Below are positions 24,328-35,631 of a stretch of DNA of 46,556 nucleotides, one piece after another; the stretch's first letter is position 1; every line of letters starts with the position of its first letter. A program made the translations under genes and the position numbers. This DNA is from Conidiobolus incongruus B7586. Taxonomy: Eukaryota; Entomophthoromycota; Entomophthoromycetes; Entomophthorales; Conidiobolaceae. The DNA lies in the NCBI GenBank assembly GCA_000697335.1, contig JNEM01015142.1, forward strand, positions 1-46,556, in the 5' to 3' direction. The notes under the pieces are model-generated. The model saw only the letters and a program-made list of their open reading frames with translations. It was not told the DNA's origin and did not search any database.

Positions 24328-25637
24328 CTCAATTAATTATTATTATTATTTTCTATTAATAATTTTCAATATTGATAATCTTCAATGATATTTTTTTTGT
24401 TTTAGATGGATATGAATATTCAGGATTGGTATAATTTCATTTAATATCTTATTTTGTTTTTTCTGTTAAAATATGGGACTGGGTTGAATTCAAGTAATAA
24501 AGTTAGAATAGAATTGATTGAAATCTGTCAAGATATTTCAATAATATCTAGTTGCTATGCTTTAATTTTGTCATATTAAATTGTTTGAAGTAAATAATAT
24601 ATACCTATGGTTGGAATACCACTACAAAATATATATTATAAAATACCAGTAATACTAATGAGGATATAAAAGATGGGTAAATTTTCAGCAAATTTCCAAA
24701 CAATTATTGAGCCAATGATAAAAATCATTAGTTTTACAATCATCTTTACTAATGTAATTATATTCTACATATTAAAATTATTTAATAATATCAAATTATT
24801 AACAAAAAATACAAATCTATATTAAAGTGACTGCAATACAACCCAAATGGATTTCTTGGATCGATATTGCGAATCAACCACCCGTTTTAATTAGCACATT
24901 CTTACTACTCTGAGGATCGATCCATACAATAATTAGTATCGGTACTCCTAATAGTCACTAAACTATATCATTATATTTGATAAAAGATTTATAATAAATG
25001 ACATAATCCCTGATATACAAAATTGAACGGAACCAAATTGAATGAAATTTCTAAATTATCAAGTATGTTTTTGAAATATGAAAAAAATTATAATTCATAA
25101 ATCAATGTATATATGGCTTTTATAATATCTTAAATTTCTAGTTACATATATTTAATCGTTATTAAATATTTCTATTATATGAATTATATTAATCTAATAC
25201 ATATAGTTCAATGATTTAGTAAAAAATATGAGTATTACAATAGTTAGGAATACAATTTGCCTAATATTATATGATTAAATGCTAATATTGAACTTAAGCT
25301 GATATTTTATATTTCTACTATTGTTAATAGAAAATATGTTTCATAAAACTTAAATATATATATAACTATAACAAATCTATGATTTGATATTAATATAAAT
25401 TGTTCATAATCATAAATTATCTAATCAGATCTAATCTTAATTATAATTTTGGTTTTTTAATATTTGATAAAATATGAAATATATCATTATATAAAATTAT
25501 AAATTCATCATTATAAAGAATAATATTAGATAGAGTTGATTAGATAAAATAAATGGTAACTTTTAATTAATTAGTATATATCATCATTAATTTTGTAATG
25601 CTATTTATTTTTATTTTGTGATAAGATTATCAAATGA
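24328..25637. other. AT-rich spacer
   Basis: Most of this spacer is very AT-rich. It contains a 50-codon open frame at 24673-24825 with no coding composition and a small inverted-repeat-bounded block at 24826-24959, listed separately. No gene is supported. Confidence 0.5.
24826..24959. repeat. 134-bp block bounded by AGTGACT/AGTCACT inverted ends
   Basis: The block begins AGTGACT and ends with the reverse complement AGTCACT. It is richer in GC than both flanks and contains GGATCGAT twice. It could be a tiny non-autonomous DNA element (MITE). The terminal repeats are only 7 bp long, no target-site duplication is convincing and no second copy exists in the window. Confidence 0.2.
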
Positions 25638-25641
25638 TCAG

Positions 25642-25950
25642 TGTGGTTTTATGATACAATTATTAGAATTTTTAAAGATATTTATACTAGAGTTGATCAT
25701 GGAAGAGAAGGGGATTCACTCTTCAAAATACAACAATTATATAAAACAATTAAATCTCTTATAGGTATTTAAAAAGTTTACTATATTAGGTGTATAATTA
25801 GAGGAATTGAATTCTTTAGGGGGTACGTTTGGTCAATGGTGCGAAAGTAGCAGTTACATACACAAATTTTGTGAAACTAATATATCAGATAATTTATCTG
25901 TTGATACCTCGTCAATTAGGAAGATATTAGTGAATAGATGGCTATATTAA
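25642..25950 (+). CDS. Unassigned coding-like segment, probable 3' exons of an unidentified gene
   Basis: Two open segments, 25642-25764 and 25820-25950, lie on either side of a 55-nt GT-AG interval that has the size and borders of confirmed introns here. Joined in phase they encode about 84 residues ending at TAA. The sequence begins WFYDTIIRIFKDIY and ends IRKILVNRWLY. The second part is rich in Cys, Ser and polar residues and has coding-like GC content. No ATG lies in this frame in the first segment. An upstream exon is therefore required, but I could not place one in the AT-rich DNA before it. The gene may be broken, or it may have a short first exon. No family is recognised. Confidence 0.35.
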
Positions 25951-26084
25951 TGCTTAACGCAAAGTTTTACCACAGAACATCTAAATTCGTAACTTTAGCA
26001 TACAAAAACTATTACAATTTGATAATAATTATGTATATATATTATACAGAGTGACAATTGGAGCACGAAAGACGAAATATTTAA

Positions 26085-26225
26085 ATTGTTGTATGTAGAG
26101 TGAGAGTGTAAATGAATATAGAGTAAAAAGGAGAGAGAAAGATTTAAGAAAGTGAATTAACGAAATCAAGCATATTGGATGATGGAGAAAAAGTGGAAAT
26201 GGACCAAAAATGAGATAACATTTAA
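26085..26225. other. Purine-rich tract, likely 3' UTR of the TBC gene
   Basis: About 140 bases on the + strand are strongly enriched in A and G (GAGAGAGAAAGA and similar). The tract lies directly downstream of the TBC stop on the opposite strand, so it would be a pyrimidine-rich 3' UTR in that transcript. No coding frame is seen. Confidence 0.4.
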
Positions 26226-26239
26226 TCCAAAGTACAAGA

Positions 26240-27466
26240 TCAAAGTTGGTCAGCTAATGTTTCCATTGCTTGGTGCTGAAGATCTGTAGCAATTTGACGG
26301 ATCTAATAGAATACCACATATTAACAACAATCAAGATAATAGAATAAAATATCCTACCGTAAATATATCCATTTCTGGAAGTCTAGATAAAAATGCCTTA
26401 ATTTCTGAATTTTCTAACTCTTCTAACCTTTCTCGATTTTGCTGTAAGATAGCTATAACAAAATAGTATAAATATTAGTTCAAGATAGTATACCGATAAA
26501 GTTTACCTATGCACATATATAAATGAAGATCCATAAAATTGGTAGTTCCAAAATATAAATCCCAAAGAGATATTAGTGTCGCAGGGGGCATTTCTTTGGC
26601 GAATAAATTCGTTAACCAAGATGTAGTCCATTCGTATATTGACACTTGTTCTTCTTCAAAATAATCATTTCTATAAAATATTAGTAATTTTAGTAATTTT
26701 ATTACAATTGGAATATATCAAAAATATTACAAATCGGGTATTAACATTCGGAATAAAGTTTGGAAGCGAGTGAGCTGTATTTCCAAGGGGTTTGTATAGA
26801 AGTAATCGTCTAGATATTAAATTAATCTAATTTGAGCCAAGTGGATCTTAAATATAATACCTATTATTTGCATTAGGTTCTTAAAGCAATAAAATACTTC
26901 TACTTCTCTTTCTAATACCAACACAAAAGGTGTACAGAGATGAACCCAACTTGGATTAAATTCCGCTTGCTTGTTATAGTTCAAGTATGCTCCAATAACA
27001 TCTTCATATAACTTGCTAGGGAGAACCTTTTGTATTCTATTTTGAAGTCGACTGACTTCACCACGTATCTTGTTAGTATATTCATGGGTTTGAGGTCTAA
27101 GTTGAAAGTATTCCGCTTCATTGAGCTTATAAGTTTCCATATCATTAGCTAAATAAAATATTTAATAATTGTTCATAATATATAGTACAATAGATGAATG
27201 TTACTTCTATCAGCGCTTTCAACTTTGAGTAAATACTTCCATACATCCTAAAATGATTATTGGTCAAGAAGTTCATTGTAAAAAAAACCATCAAGGTTTA
27301 CCCCACGTAATTCGTCGGGGATGCCATATCTAGAAATCTGACGTAGTTTAGTCAAGTCCACATACATTTCAGCACCTAAAAGAGTGGAAAACTCTTGGAC
27401 TACATCTTCACAGTATACATCGTTTTGAGGAGACCATTGTTTATGAACGGGAGATGAGGGAATCAT
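26240..27466 (-). CDS. TBC-domain protein with degenerate finger residues
   Basis: TBC domains are usually Rab GTPase-activating proteins. Seven exons (27302-27466, 27205-27247, 26861-27148, 26731-26809, 26507-26670, 26358-26452, 26240-26302) join in phase to 298 aa, almost entirely TBC domain. Motif A is clear: YGIPDELRGDVWKYLL at about 47-62. The arginine-finger motif IxxDxxR appears as I97-RGEVS-R103, with Glu in place of Asp. The stretch that normally carries YxQGMN lines up without gaps as YNKQAEFNPSWVHLCTPFV at about 127-145, placing Pro135 where the catalytic Gln should be. The later TBC features YEWTTSWLTNLFAKEMP and LWDLYF are intact. It is therefore a TBC fold likely to be GAP-inactive or to use another mechanism. 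The exact subfamily is not known to me. Confidence 0.85.
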
Positions 27467-28786
27467 TGGTTATATTAATCATACACTAAATTTTGTCAAT
27501 GGAAATCTATTTATATTGAAGCACTTGAAACCCATTTTCAAATAAAATCTCATGCACTGAACAACTCGAATTTATCAAATAAAATGTCTTTAACATTTGA
27601 TTGGCTCATTTTTCACTCATCTAACACTTTTCCAGATCACTTAGATTATGAGAATTGTTATCAAACTTGAAATTCACTTCAGTCTCAAAATTTTTGAATC
27701 AATAATCGAGCCAGAGATATTTCAGACTTACTTCATCTCAGTCCATTTATTGTCATATTAAAAGGATGGAATTTAAAACTATATTTAAGCTTAGGATAAT
27801 ATATCATAGATAGTACTAAATATAATACTGGCATGATAAGGCTATGATTTTTGTATAATTAATTTATTACTTCATATTAATGGAATAATTAGCTTCCCTC
27901 AGGATTTGAAAATTTTCCATTTTTATTATTCTCATATTTTATCCCTTACCAACTATTGAAATTAACTCTAAATTATAACAACATTCCATATACTTTAAAA
28001 ATAATATCATAAAAAACAGCCAGTTAATTTGAATATATGAAAATAGGGATAAATTAACAAATTATACTAATGATATTATTAATTTCGATAATGTAAAAAA
28101 TTTGTTTTATAACATTCTAACCATTTATTCCGATAAACCCTGGTACTAAATTTGGGAAATAGTGAAGTGGATAATCAGATTATACATTTGACCAAATTTC
28201 CTAATCTTCACAAGAGTCAAAAGTCCAAAATATATTATTACATTTACTATTGGTCTTCAAATTATTCAAGGAAATTTGCGGGATATCTAGGTTTCTTGAT
28301 AAATTAAAATTTATAACTTAATTCTAATTTTTTTTAATAACTTTCATTGCTGGTATCAAGTTAATATTATGAATTTGAAAAAAAATAATTACTAATAGAG
28401 TATAAAGCAGACGATGACAATCTTATAAAAATTTATTAGTTAAATTACTTTAGTATGGTTTAATTACACTATATCCCATTTCAATCATCTATAAAACAAT
28501 TAATTCTAGCATATTTCAAATTCAATTAACCATATATTAATCAATATTGTGAAATATACTTATCTGATAATTAATGAATTAAAAATCATTTTCAATCAAA
28601 TAATAATTCTCTTTGCCATTATTTTTTTTCATTCATATGTAACTAAAGACTTGAATCATTTGACTTCACAACAGAATATCAATTTAGGTATTTTAAAATG
28701 ACAATATAAAATCTATGGCAAGGAATTTAGAACCAGATTGAGGTTTCTATTCAATATATTTTTATAATCAATTTTATTGATTTATT
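27467..28786. other. Spacer with coding-like decayed pieces
   Basis: Two regions read like old protein-coding sequence. At 27570-27760 short open pieces appear in changing frames. A 55-codon open stretch runs from about 28138 to 28310 on the + strand and ends RKFAGYLGFLIN. Neither has a start codon, a recognisable domain or splice sites that join them. I take this as a degenerate gene relic or chance. Confidence 0.25.
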
Positions 28787-28945
28787 TTAACTTAGATATC
28801 GCTCACAATTAAAATTGTCCAAATCCTGCATAGAGTCTAGAGATCCCAATGGAGTAAGCCCCAACCCCAATGTTGAAAGGCTGGCTCGATTGACTGTTAA
28901 ATAGTGAGAGAGTGTGTTTCTAGCAGTATTGGCGTTTTGATTCAT
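28787..28945 (-). CDS. Small unassigned ORF, 52 aa or C-terminal exon
   Basis: This open frame has about 42% GC, more than twice that of the surrounding sequence, and codon use like confirmed genes. It starts MNQNANTARNTLSHYLTVNR and ends DNFNCERYLS. The frame stays open upstream of the Met for another 12 or so codons (reading KTFKHLQCYVE), which suggests that this may be the last exon of a longer gene whose earlier exons I could not identify. No domain or family is recognised. Confidence 0.4.
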   Translation of the reverse strand: MNQNANTARNTLSHYLTVNRASLSTLGLGLTPLGSLDSMQDLDNFNCERYLS

Positions 28946-31900
28946 CTCAACATAACATTGAAGATGCTTGAAAGTCTTGCTTGATCAAGGTTATATATGC
29001 AAATATCCACAATTACCACATGTTTTGCTTATATAATGCTTATCACAGATGATTAACTCGCACTAAAGGTATTCTCTTATTTGGTTGAGTAAGTATTATT
29101 TAAATCTGTAATAAAACCATCTTAACATTACATTTATACTTTTACTCTCAATCCATTTACTAGCTTTTCTCCCCATTTTTTCAGTCTCCAATTAAAGTAA
29201 AATTATGCATTTTTTTATTAATCAATTTGCTAAGTTTCTTACATACCTTATCCAGAAGGTTTTGGATTTATTTTCTGATTTTGTAATATTTTCCTTAGTA
29301 GATTTCTTTAAGATTATCTGATTTATAACTTATTATAAGTAAAATAGAAACAATGAATTCTCTCAATATCTTTTTTACTCAAGTTACAATCTAATTAAAA
29401 AAGAGTAATTAGTTGTAAAAGATTATATGTTTGGATCAAAATCTAAAATTCTTTTTTTATATTTCACAAAAAAGCTTTATTATCTTAATTAATTTTTAGT
29501 GGTATCAAAATGTGTTCTTGAAGTTTAATAATAATAGAATAATATGGATATTTAATTTATATGTAGAGGAAGATAATATCAATTATGATTATTTAATTTT
29601 ATATTTGTAATTTTTAATAATTAGATTAATTAAAAATAATGAAATATCTTTATTATAAGTTTACATAAAAATATTAAGTTAATTCAACAATATAAGGTAT
29701 TGGTATTAAGTTTACAATAATCAAAAAATAAATTATATAATACTTAAGGGTATAGTATTGAATAATTAAATATTTTAAAATATGAATTCAATATTATATA
29801 TCAGTAAAATATGATTAAATGTGATAAAATGAACATAAAATAAATTCAAAACGAAATATATCACAATTAATATCTATAACAAATTTTATCATTTAAAGGT
29901 AATAACTATAATTGAGCTTTTCTGGAAATGGTCTAGTTGTTTGAATTAGCTTGCTATTAAAATAGGCATAGTGGAAAACATTTTTTATCTAGTAATTAAA
30001 ATTAATAATAACTCAAATTAATTTTATATACTTTTATATTATATTATTTCTTGTGAGTGATAAAATTGGTCTTTATATTTTTAGGAAGTTGTGTATTGTT
30101 ATGTTTAAATATAAGTAATTTCTAATACCAACTAGATTTCATCCTTTGAGCTTTTTATATTTACATATTTGATATTAGTTTTTTAATTTATTTTATTTAC
30201 TCCTGTCAACCATTCTGAAATATTGATTATAAGTCTAGTTTATTACTCTAAACCGTTCTATCAATATATCTTCTTGTTAAGGTTTGGAAACAGCTTAATT
30301 TTGTTTTTTTTCTATCAGTTTTTTGAAATTTTTTAATGTCTTTTTTTATGTTGTATTTTATTTTCTTCATTTTTGTATAATATATTTAATTAATCTTAGT
30401 TATAAAATAATTAGATATTTTAAAAAGTAATCTTTAAGTTCCCTTGTTAAATCATGCTTTTTGTGGATTTAACAAAACTATTAGTTATGTGATAGTTTTT
30501 TAAAGATGAACCTATGGAATTTAAATTGTTAACAACAATGTTTTTCAAAATAATAATAATTTTAGAGAATAATCCGTTTATAAAATTTTTTAATAAATAT
30601 AAAAACTATTTGATTTGAGGCTAAATTTCAATCTAATATATCACACGATTTCATATTCGGGAAGCTTTTTTAAGGTGTTAATTTTGACGTTTCAAAGAGA
30701 CTCTTGTATCGTAAGTTTCTAGGTCGGGCGTGGCTTTTTAGGTTGATTGAGAAGTTGTCAAATATTGGAAACTGGGTGAAACTTGAATTTACCTAAAGTT
30801 CATATGGTTTTAATCTTTTCTGTTCTATTCTAATGTTTAAGACTTGTTGATGAGATTGTAAAATATTGAATTTTAGAAGCAGGAATAATCATATTTGCTC
30901 ATATTTGACTGAAGACGGTAATAGTGTATTTGCTGCTGTACTTTTTGAAATTAAACATTATTGTAAAACAATAACCAAAAATCTGTGTTGCAAGTGATAG
31001 TTTATCTCGGCCTTAATTAAATATTGATAGGCGTGCTCAGAATCATTGGAAGTTTCGGGAATGGTTAAAGAATTTAAATGGGTTCATAATTGAAAAATAA
31101 ATTTTATTTAAGCTTGATAGTTGAGAAGCAGTAAATTTAAAATATTTTTAACATACGATTGTTAAATTTAATGTTATATATGATTTAAAAAGAATATGAG
31201 AATATTTATTAATATCTCTCTGATTAATTTACTAGAATTTTTTTCCAACATGAGCAACCAAATATCATTATACCATGAATATATTCTATTTTAAAATACC
31301 ATATGATGAGTATTAACATATCAACTACTAAAAGATTCTAATTTTGCCATATTTAAATTACACAACATGAAGCCAAATATTTATCAGCTAGAGTTTGTAA
31401 AAATTATCACTATATATTTAAAAACCTCTGGTAGTTTATTTAGATCATAAATATACCTCAATATTAGATTCAATCCAAATGAAATTAGAAATATTTAGTT
31501 TAATTAATAAAAATTCTCTTACATATATTATTTCATTATATTTAATTAATTGCACTTCAAATAATTGCCACATTATCTATAAAATTATATCATTTGAAAT
31601 TAGCAATATAAGTTCAATGTTGAATTGTGATTACTAAACTTCGAGAAAATATCATCTGACTCAGTATCCCTATCTTTTTAATATCCTGATTAATCTATTA
31701 TTCTCTCAAAATTCAGTCCCAACTTATTTTTAATATTGTGTGTTGTAGTTATATAACAATAATATTATTTATTGATATGGTATACTCTAATTTCATCGAA
31801 CTAAATTCTAAGTTTACTAAACTTTATTAGTAATAATTCAAGTCTAATCGAAGTATTAAGAATATATAGTTAATACCTCTATATTTTCCAATTTTTTCGT

Positions 31901-32119
31901 AATTCAACATGTAAAGACTCATACTTTTTATTTGGCAAGGTTGATTTTTAATAGCAGATATCATTTAAAAAATTTCCCAAATAATTTTATAATGGACTGT
32001 TCTTAAGACCTCAAATATCAATCCCATAATTAAAATAAATAACCACATTGATTATATATGGATGATTTCAACTTTGGGAATAATATAAAAAAAACAAAAT
32101 AATAATAATTATTATAAAT
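28946..32119. other. Long AT-rich gap with decayed coding-like pieces
   Basis: About 3.2 kb without a supported gene. From about 30200 to 30500 the + strand is T-rich. Between about 30660 and 31090 there are several adjacent stretches with coding-like composition on the + strand, in different frames and separated by stops, consistent with a decayed gene or transposable element. The rest shows nothing. Confidence 0.4.
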
Positions 32120-33112
32120 ATGAGTAAACAATACGAACATTTATTACCACCTCAATGGCATCAAACTATCGCGAATTGGCTACAGGAAGATATCCCTTCT
32201 TTAGACTATGGTGGTTTTGTAGTCGGTGTCAAACAAGAAGTCGCTGTTTTATATTGTAAGAGTTATGTAAGTAAAATATCAACATAAATAATTGTATCAA
32301 AATTAACAATGGGTTGGGAAATAGTCAGTATTAGCTGGTATTCCATTCTTCAACGAAGTCTTCCGCTTGACTAACTGCAAAGTTGAATGGCACTATGAAG
32401 AGGGTACTGTTATTGATCCTGAACAGTTTGGTGCTAAGAAGGTACCCGTCGCTAAAGTTACTGGTCAATGTAAAGATATTTTAATTGGCGAGAGATTAGC
32501 TCTCAATATTTTTGGCAGATGCAGTTCTATCGCAACTCAGTAAGTTTATTTTATTTAGATTTTAAAATTTGTGTTGATTTTTTGGTTAGATGCCGCAAAT
32601 TTACCGCTCTTAAGGAAAAGGAAGGATTTCAAGGTGTGATTGCTGGTAGTAGAAAGACTACGCCCGGTTTCCGTCTCGTTGAAAAGTATGGTATGTTAGT
32701 TGGAGGCTGTGACATGCATCGTATGGATCTCAGTAGCATGATCATGCTCAAAGACAACCACATTTGGAGTCGCGGTAGTATCACAGAAGCCGTCCAAGCC
32801 GCCAAGAGCGTTGGTGGCTTCAGTATGAAGATCGACGTCGAAGTCGGTTCCGAACAAGAAGCCAAAGAAGCTATTGAAAGTGGTGCTGATATCATCATGT
32901 TGGACAATATTTCACCGCCCGAATTGCACCAAGTCGCCAAATCTTTGAAGGAGCAATATAAGGGCAGGTACAACTTCTTGTTGGAAGCTTCTGGAGGTAT
33001 TAATATTGACAATATTACCTCTTATTTTGGCCCCAATATCGATATTATCAGTATGAGTGGATTAAATTATGGTGTCACTCCCGTTGATTTCTCTTTGAAA
33101 ATTCAAAAATAG
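32120..33112 (+). CDS. BNA6: Nicotinate-nucleotide pyrophosphorylase (QPRTase)
   Basis: Quinolinate phosphoribosyltransferase converts quinolinate and PRPP to nicotinate mononucleotide, CO2 and pyrophosphate in de novo NAD synthesis. Three exons, 32120-32266, 32325-32539 and 32590-33112, join in phase to 294 aa, matching yeast Bna6 and human QPRT in length. Visible signatures are [11 protein letters not shown] and [18 protein letters not shown] (the N-terminal domain and helix), [17 protein letters not shown] at about 139-155 with the substrate-binding Arg/Lys cluster, and MLKDNHIW at about 173-180. Further signatures are the ADIIMLDN strand of the barrel, EASGGI and the closing [11 protein letters not shown]. 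The start ATG begins a typical N-terminus ([19 protein letters not shown]). The gene is compact and complete. Confidence 0.97.
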
Positions 33113-33600
33113 AAAAAGTTTAAATATTTAAATCAATAAAAAACATATTATTATTGATAACTTAATGTAATATGGTCCCATTATCTATGTCACTCAAAAT
33201 GAAGTTTATAAAGATGTTTCTAAAATGACAAAATTTCAATCGAATTAAAATAAATTAATAACATAAATTCTACTAGCTTTCAAAAATTTTATTTTTCATA
33301 TTGGTTTTGGCAGATTATTAATTGATAGTTTTTATATTTTTTTATCATATATAATATTAAATTCTATTAAATTAGCTGTTTACCATTGAAGTTGAGGATA
33401 AGACAATTCCTTTATAAAAAACTTTTTTCCTCTCCAACTGACAATCATTCTTACAGTTAAAGATCAGCAATGGATTTGGTCAAATTATCGACAGCTGATA
33501 AATATATTTAATGGAATAGCATACGTAACTTGGAATTTTGTTTGAAAAACTCATTAAGAATAATATATGTTGGATTATATAATTCCAAATAAATAACCCT
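33113..33600. other. Convergent intergenic region BNA6 / F-box gene
   Basis: This AT-rich spacer lies between two convergent stops and presumably contains both 3' ends. I see no gene. Confidence 0.5.
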
Positions 33601-35064
33601 TCATAAAGTTAGCTGGTTTTGAATGGGTAAAAAATCCAACCAAAATAAAGTATCGGTATTGGTCTTACCACTCAGTACCACAGTGTTATTGTTGCTGCAG
33701 AGCGCTACAAAATTGAAACTGGGTTTGCACTCTATAGGAATGATACTGTTTGTAGGAGATTCTAAGTCCCAGAAGTGTACCATTGACGATGTGATGGAAT
33801 TGTACGTAAAATTGCCGATGACGAGGCCCATGGCATTCAATGATATGGATCGAATGATGGAGCTATGTAGTTTGAGTTTGATTAATTGGAGATTGTTTGT
33901 GTTTGAGTTGTAATGGATATTGAATATCATGGTGCTTTGGGTAAGTACAATCGTATGGTGGTAGATTGAAAAGTGTTTGAATTGATTGTTATCCGTAGAG
34001 TCAATTGTGTCCCTAGTCCAATTTAGGGGATGGAATGTTTGAATGATTTGTAAAGTGGCTAAATCGTAGAGTTGAATAAACCCAAATACATTCACTATTA
34101 ATAGTAAATTAGTATCTGAAATGATCTTTAATGCTAGGATGGGATACTCATAAATTGGAATAGTGTGAACCAACTGATAATTTCTTTTACACCAAAGTTC
34201 GATTGTATGATCGCCAGACTGTGTAATAATATACTTTGATGAGAAAGCACCATGTGTAACCAGCGAAGTATGGCCAATTAACCTATTTACCAAACTCCCA
34301 TTATGAATATTTATAACATAACACTCTCTACCATATGGACACGCAAGTAACAGACCATTATCCCAATCCAAATCCAACAAAATACAAATCTGAGGCAATT
34401 TCCAGCTTGTGATAGACCATCTTTTCAGAATATGAATCAATCTCACCTCCCTATTATCACCCACCACGAGTAGTTCCTTAGGGCCCAAAAGCATAGTCTT
34501 ATCGATATTATACGGAAAGATAGCCGATGACGTACGACTCGGCAGGCCCAGCGACCAATTCCTCTTACGATGCAACAGCAGTGTATACTTTTTAAAGTAA
34601 GAAATATCTTTCCTTTGGTCCAAAGGGTCCAATTCTCCAATTAACAAGTTTTGAAAATATTTTTTATACCAAAAGCTTTCATCTTTTAGTAATAAGTGCC
34701 AAGATTTGCATGACTATAACGAACTAATTAACAATTCATCATATTGATAATAATATAATTTTACAATAAAACAATTTAAAATATCATCACCTTCCAAATA
34801 CTTAAAAACCAATAGACTTAGGTCCTTTGGTAAATACTTTATTAAGTTGAATTTACCTCTATTTTGGTCATTTAAACTCTTTTGTAACAAATAACAGTCT
34901 AAAGCACTAGCTTGTTGAATAAGAGTATCAAAACTAGAAAATTGTGATTAGTTATGAATAGAATGATATCTAAATGCTTTTTACAATTGAGTTTTATCTT
35001 GAGTTGATAATTTTTTAATTTGATGAATTATGTCATCTAGTTTTGTGGTATTGTTATTTTCCAT
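33601..35064 (-). CDS. F-box/WD40-repeat protein, putative SCF substrate receptor
   Basis: Three exons (34985-35064, 34765-34933, 33601-34713) join in phase to 453 aa. A textbook F-box lies at residues 61-103: LPKDLSLLVFKYLEGDDILN, then C81, CKSWHLLLKDESFWYKKYF. The second intron falls inside it, so both 5' exons are needed to see the domain. The C-terminal 300 or so residues have WD40-like repeats. The clearest is LIGHTSLVTHGAFSSKYIIT followed by SGDHTIELW. F-box/WD proteins bind Skp1 and present substrates to SCF ubiquitin ligases. The target here cannot be inferred, and it does not match Cdc4, Met30 or Grr1 closely. The N-terminal 55 residues are helical and Gln/Lys-rich. Confidence 0.88.
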
Positions 35065-35631
35065 TTTATATTTTATAGTTAAGATTGAGTGGATGAAGTT
35101 AAAATGAATTTATTGAATTTATAGTGAAATTTAATTGAAATTCAATATTTGGGTTTTGGATTCGCAGTCACTAAAATAATGAATTCATTTAAATTTGATA
35201 TATAACTTTTGAAATATAATTAGTTTCCAAACATTTTGTTTATTGAATAATATACTATTACGATGATCATATTTATAAATTTTCAAATAGAAAATTAATC
35301 AATTTCGATCATATAATTCAAATATTTGGATTGGTTTTCTTAAATAAAAAATAACTATAACTTACAATTAATCAAATGAAAATGAATCATTGATATTATC
35401 AAATACAAATGATATGAAAATTGAATTATAAGTTAATGTATTGATTTGAATATTTATTACAAACAGTTATATTCAAAATAATGAAATATTTAAAATACTT
35501 TAAAAAGCTATATAAATTGCATATTACAGAGTTTTACATTCTTAACAATAGAAATCATCTCAAATCATAAAGTTCTAACATATGACCACACAAATAATGA
35601 AATCATAATATTTTACACTAATCCAAAGCTA
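35065..35631. other. Intergenic region F-box gene - NSE4
   Basis: This AT-rich region is the promoter side of the F-box gene and the 3' side of NSE4, both on the minus strand. No gene is seen. Confidence 0.5.

Noticed and set aside
24673-24825. 50-codon open frame with a hydrophobic middle, just after a TATAAAA
   Set aside because: Several frames of this length are expected by chance in DNA this AT-rich, and the composition is that of spacer.
25645-25764. Alternative frame reading MIQLLEFLKIFILELI, with some resemblance to the CENP-X/MHF2 histone fold
   Set aside because: This frame ends in a stop before the donor site and does not join in phase with the following exon. The similarity is short and may be chance.
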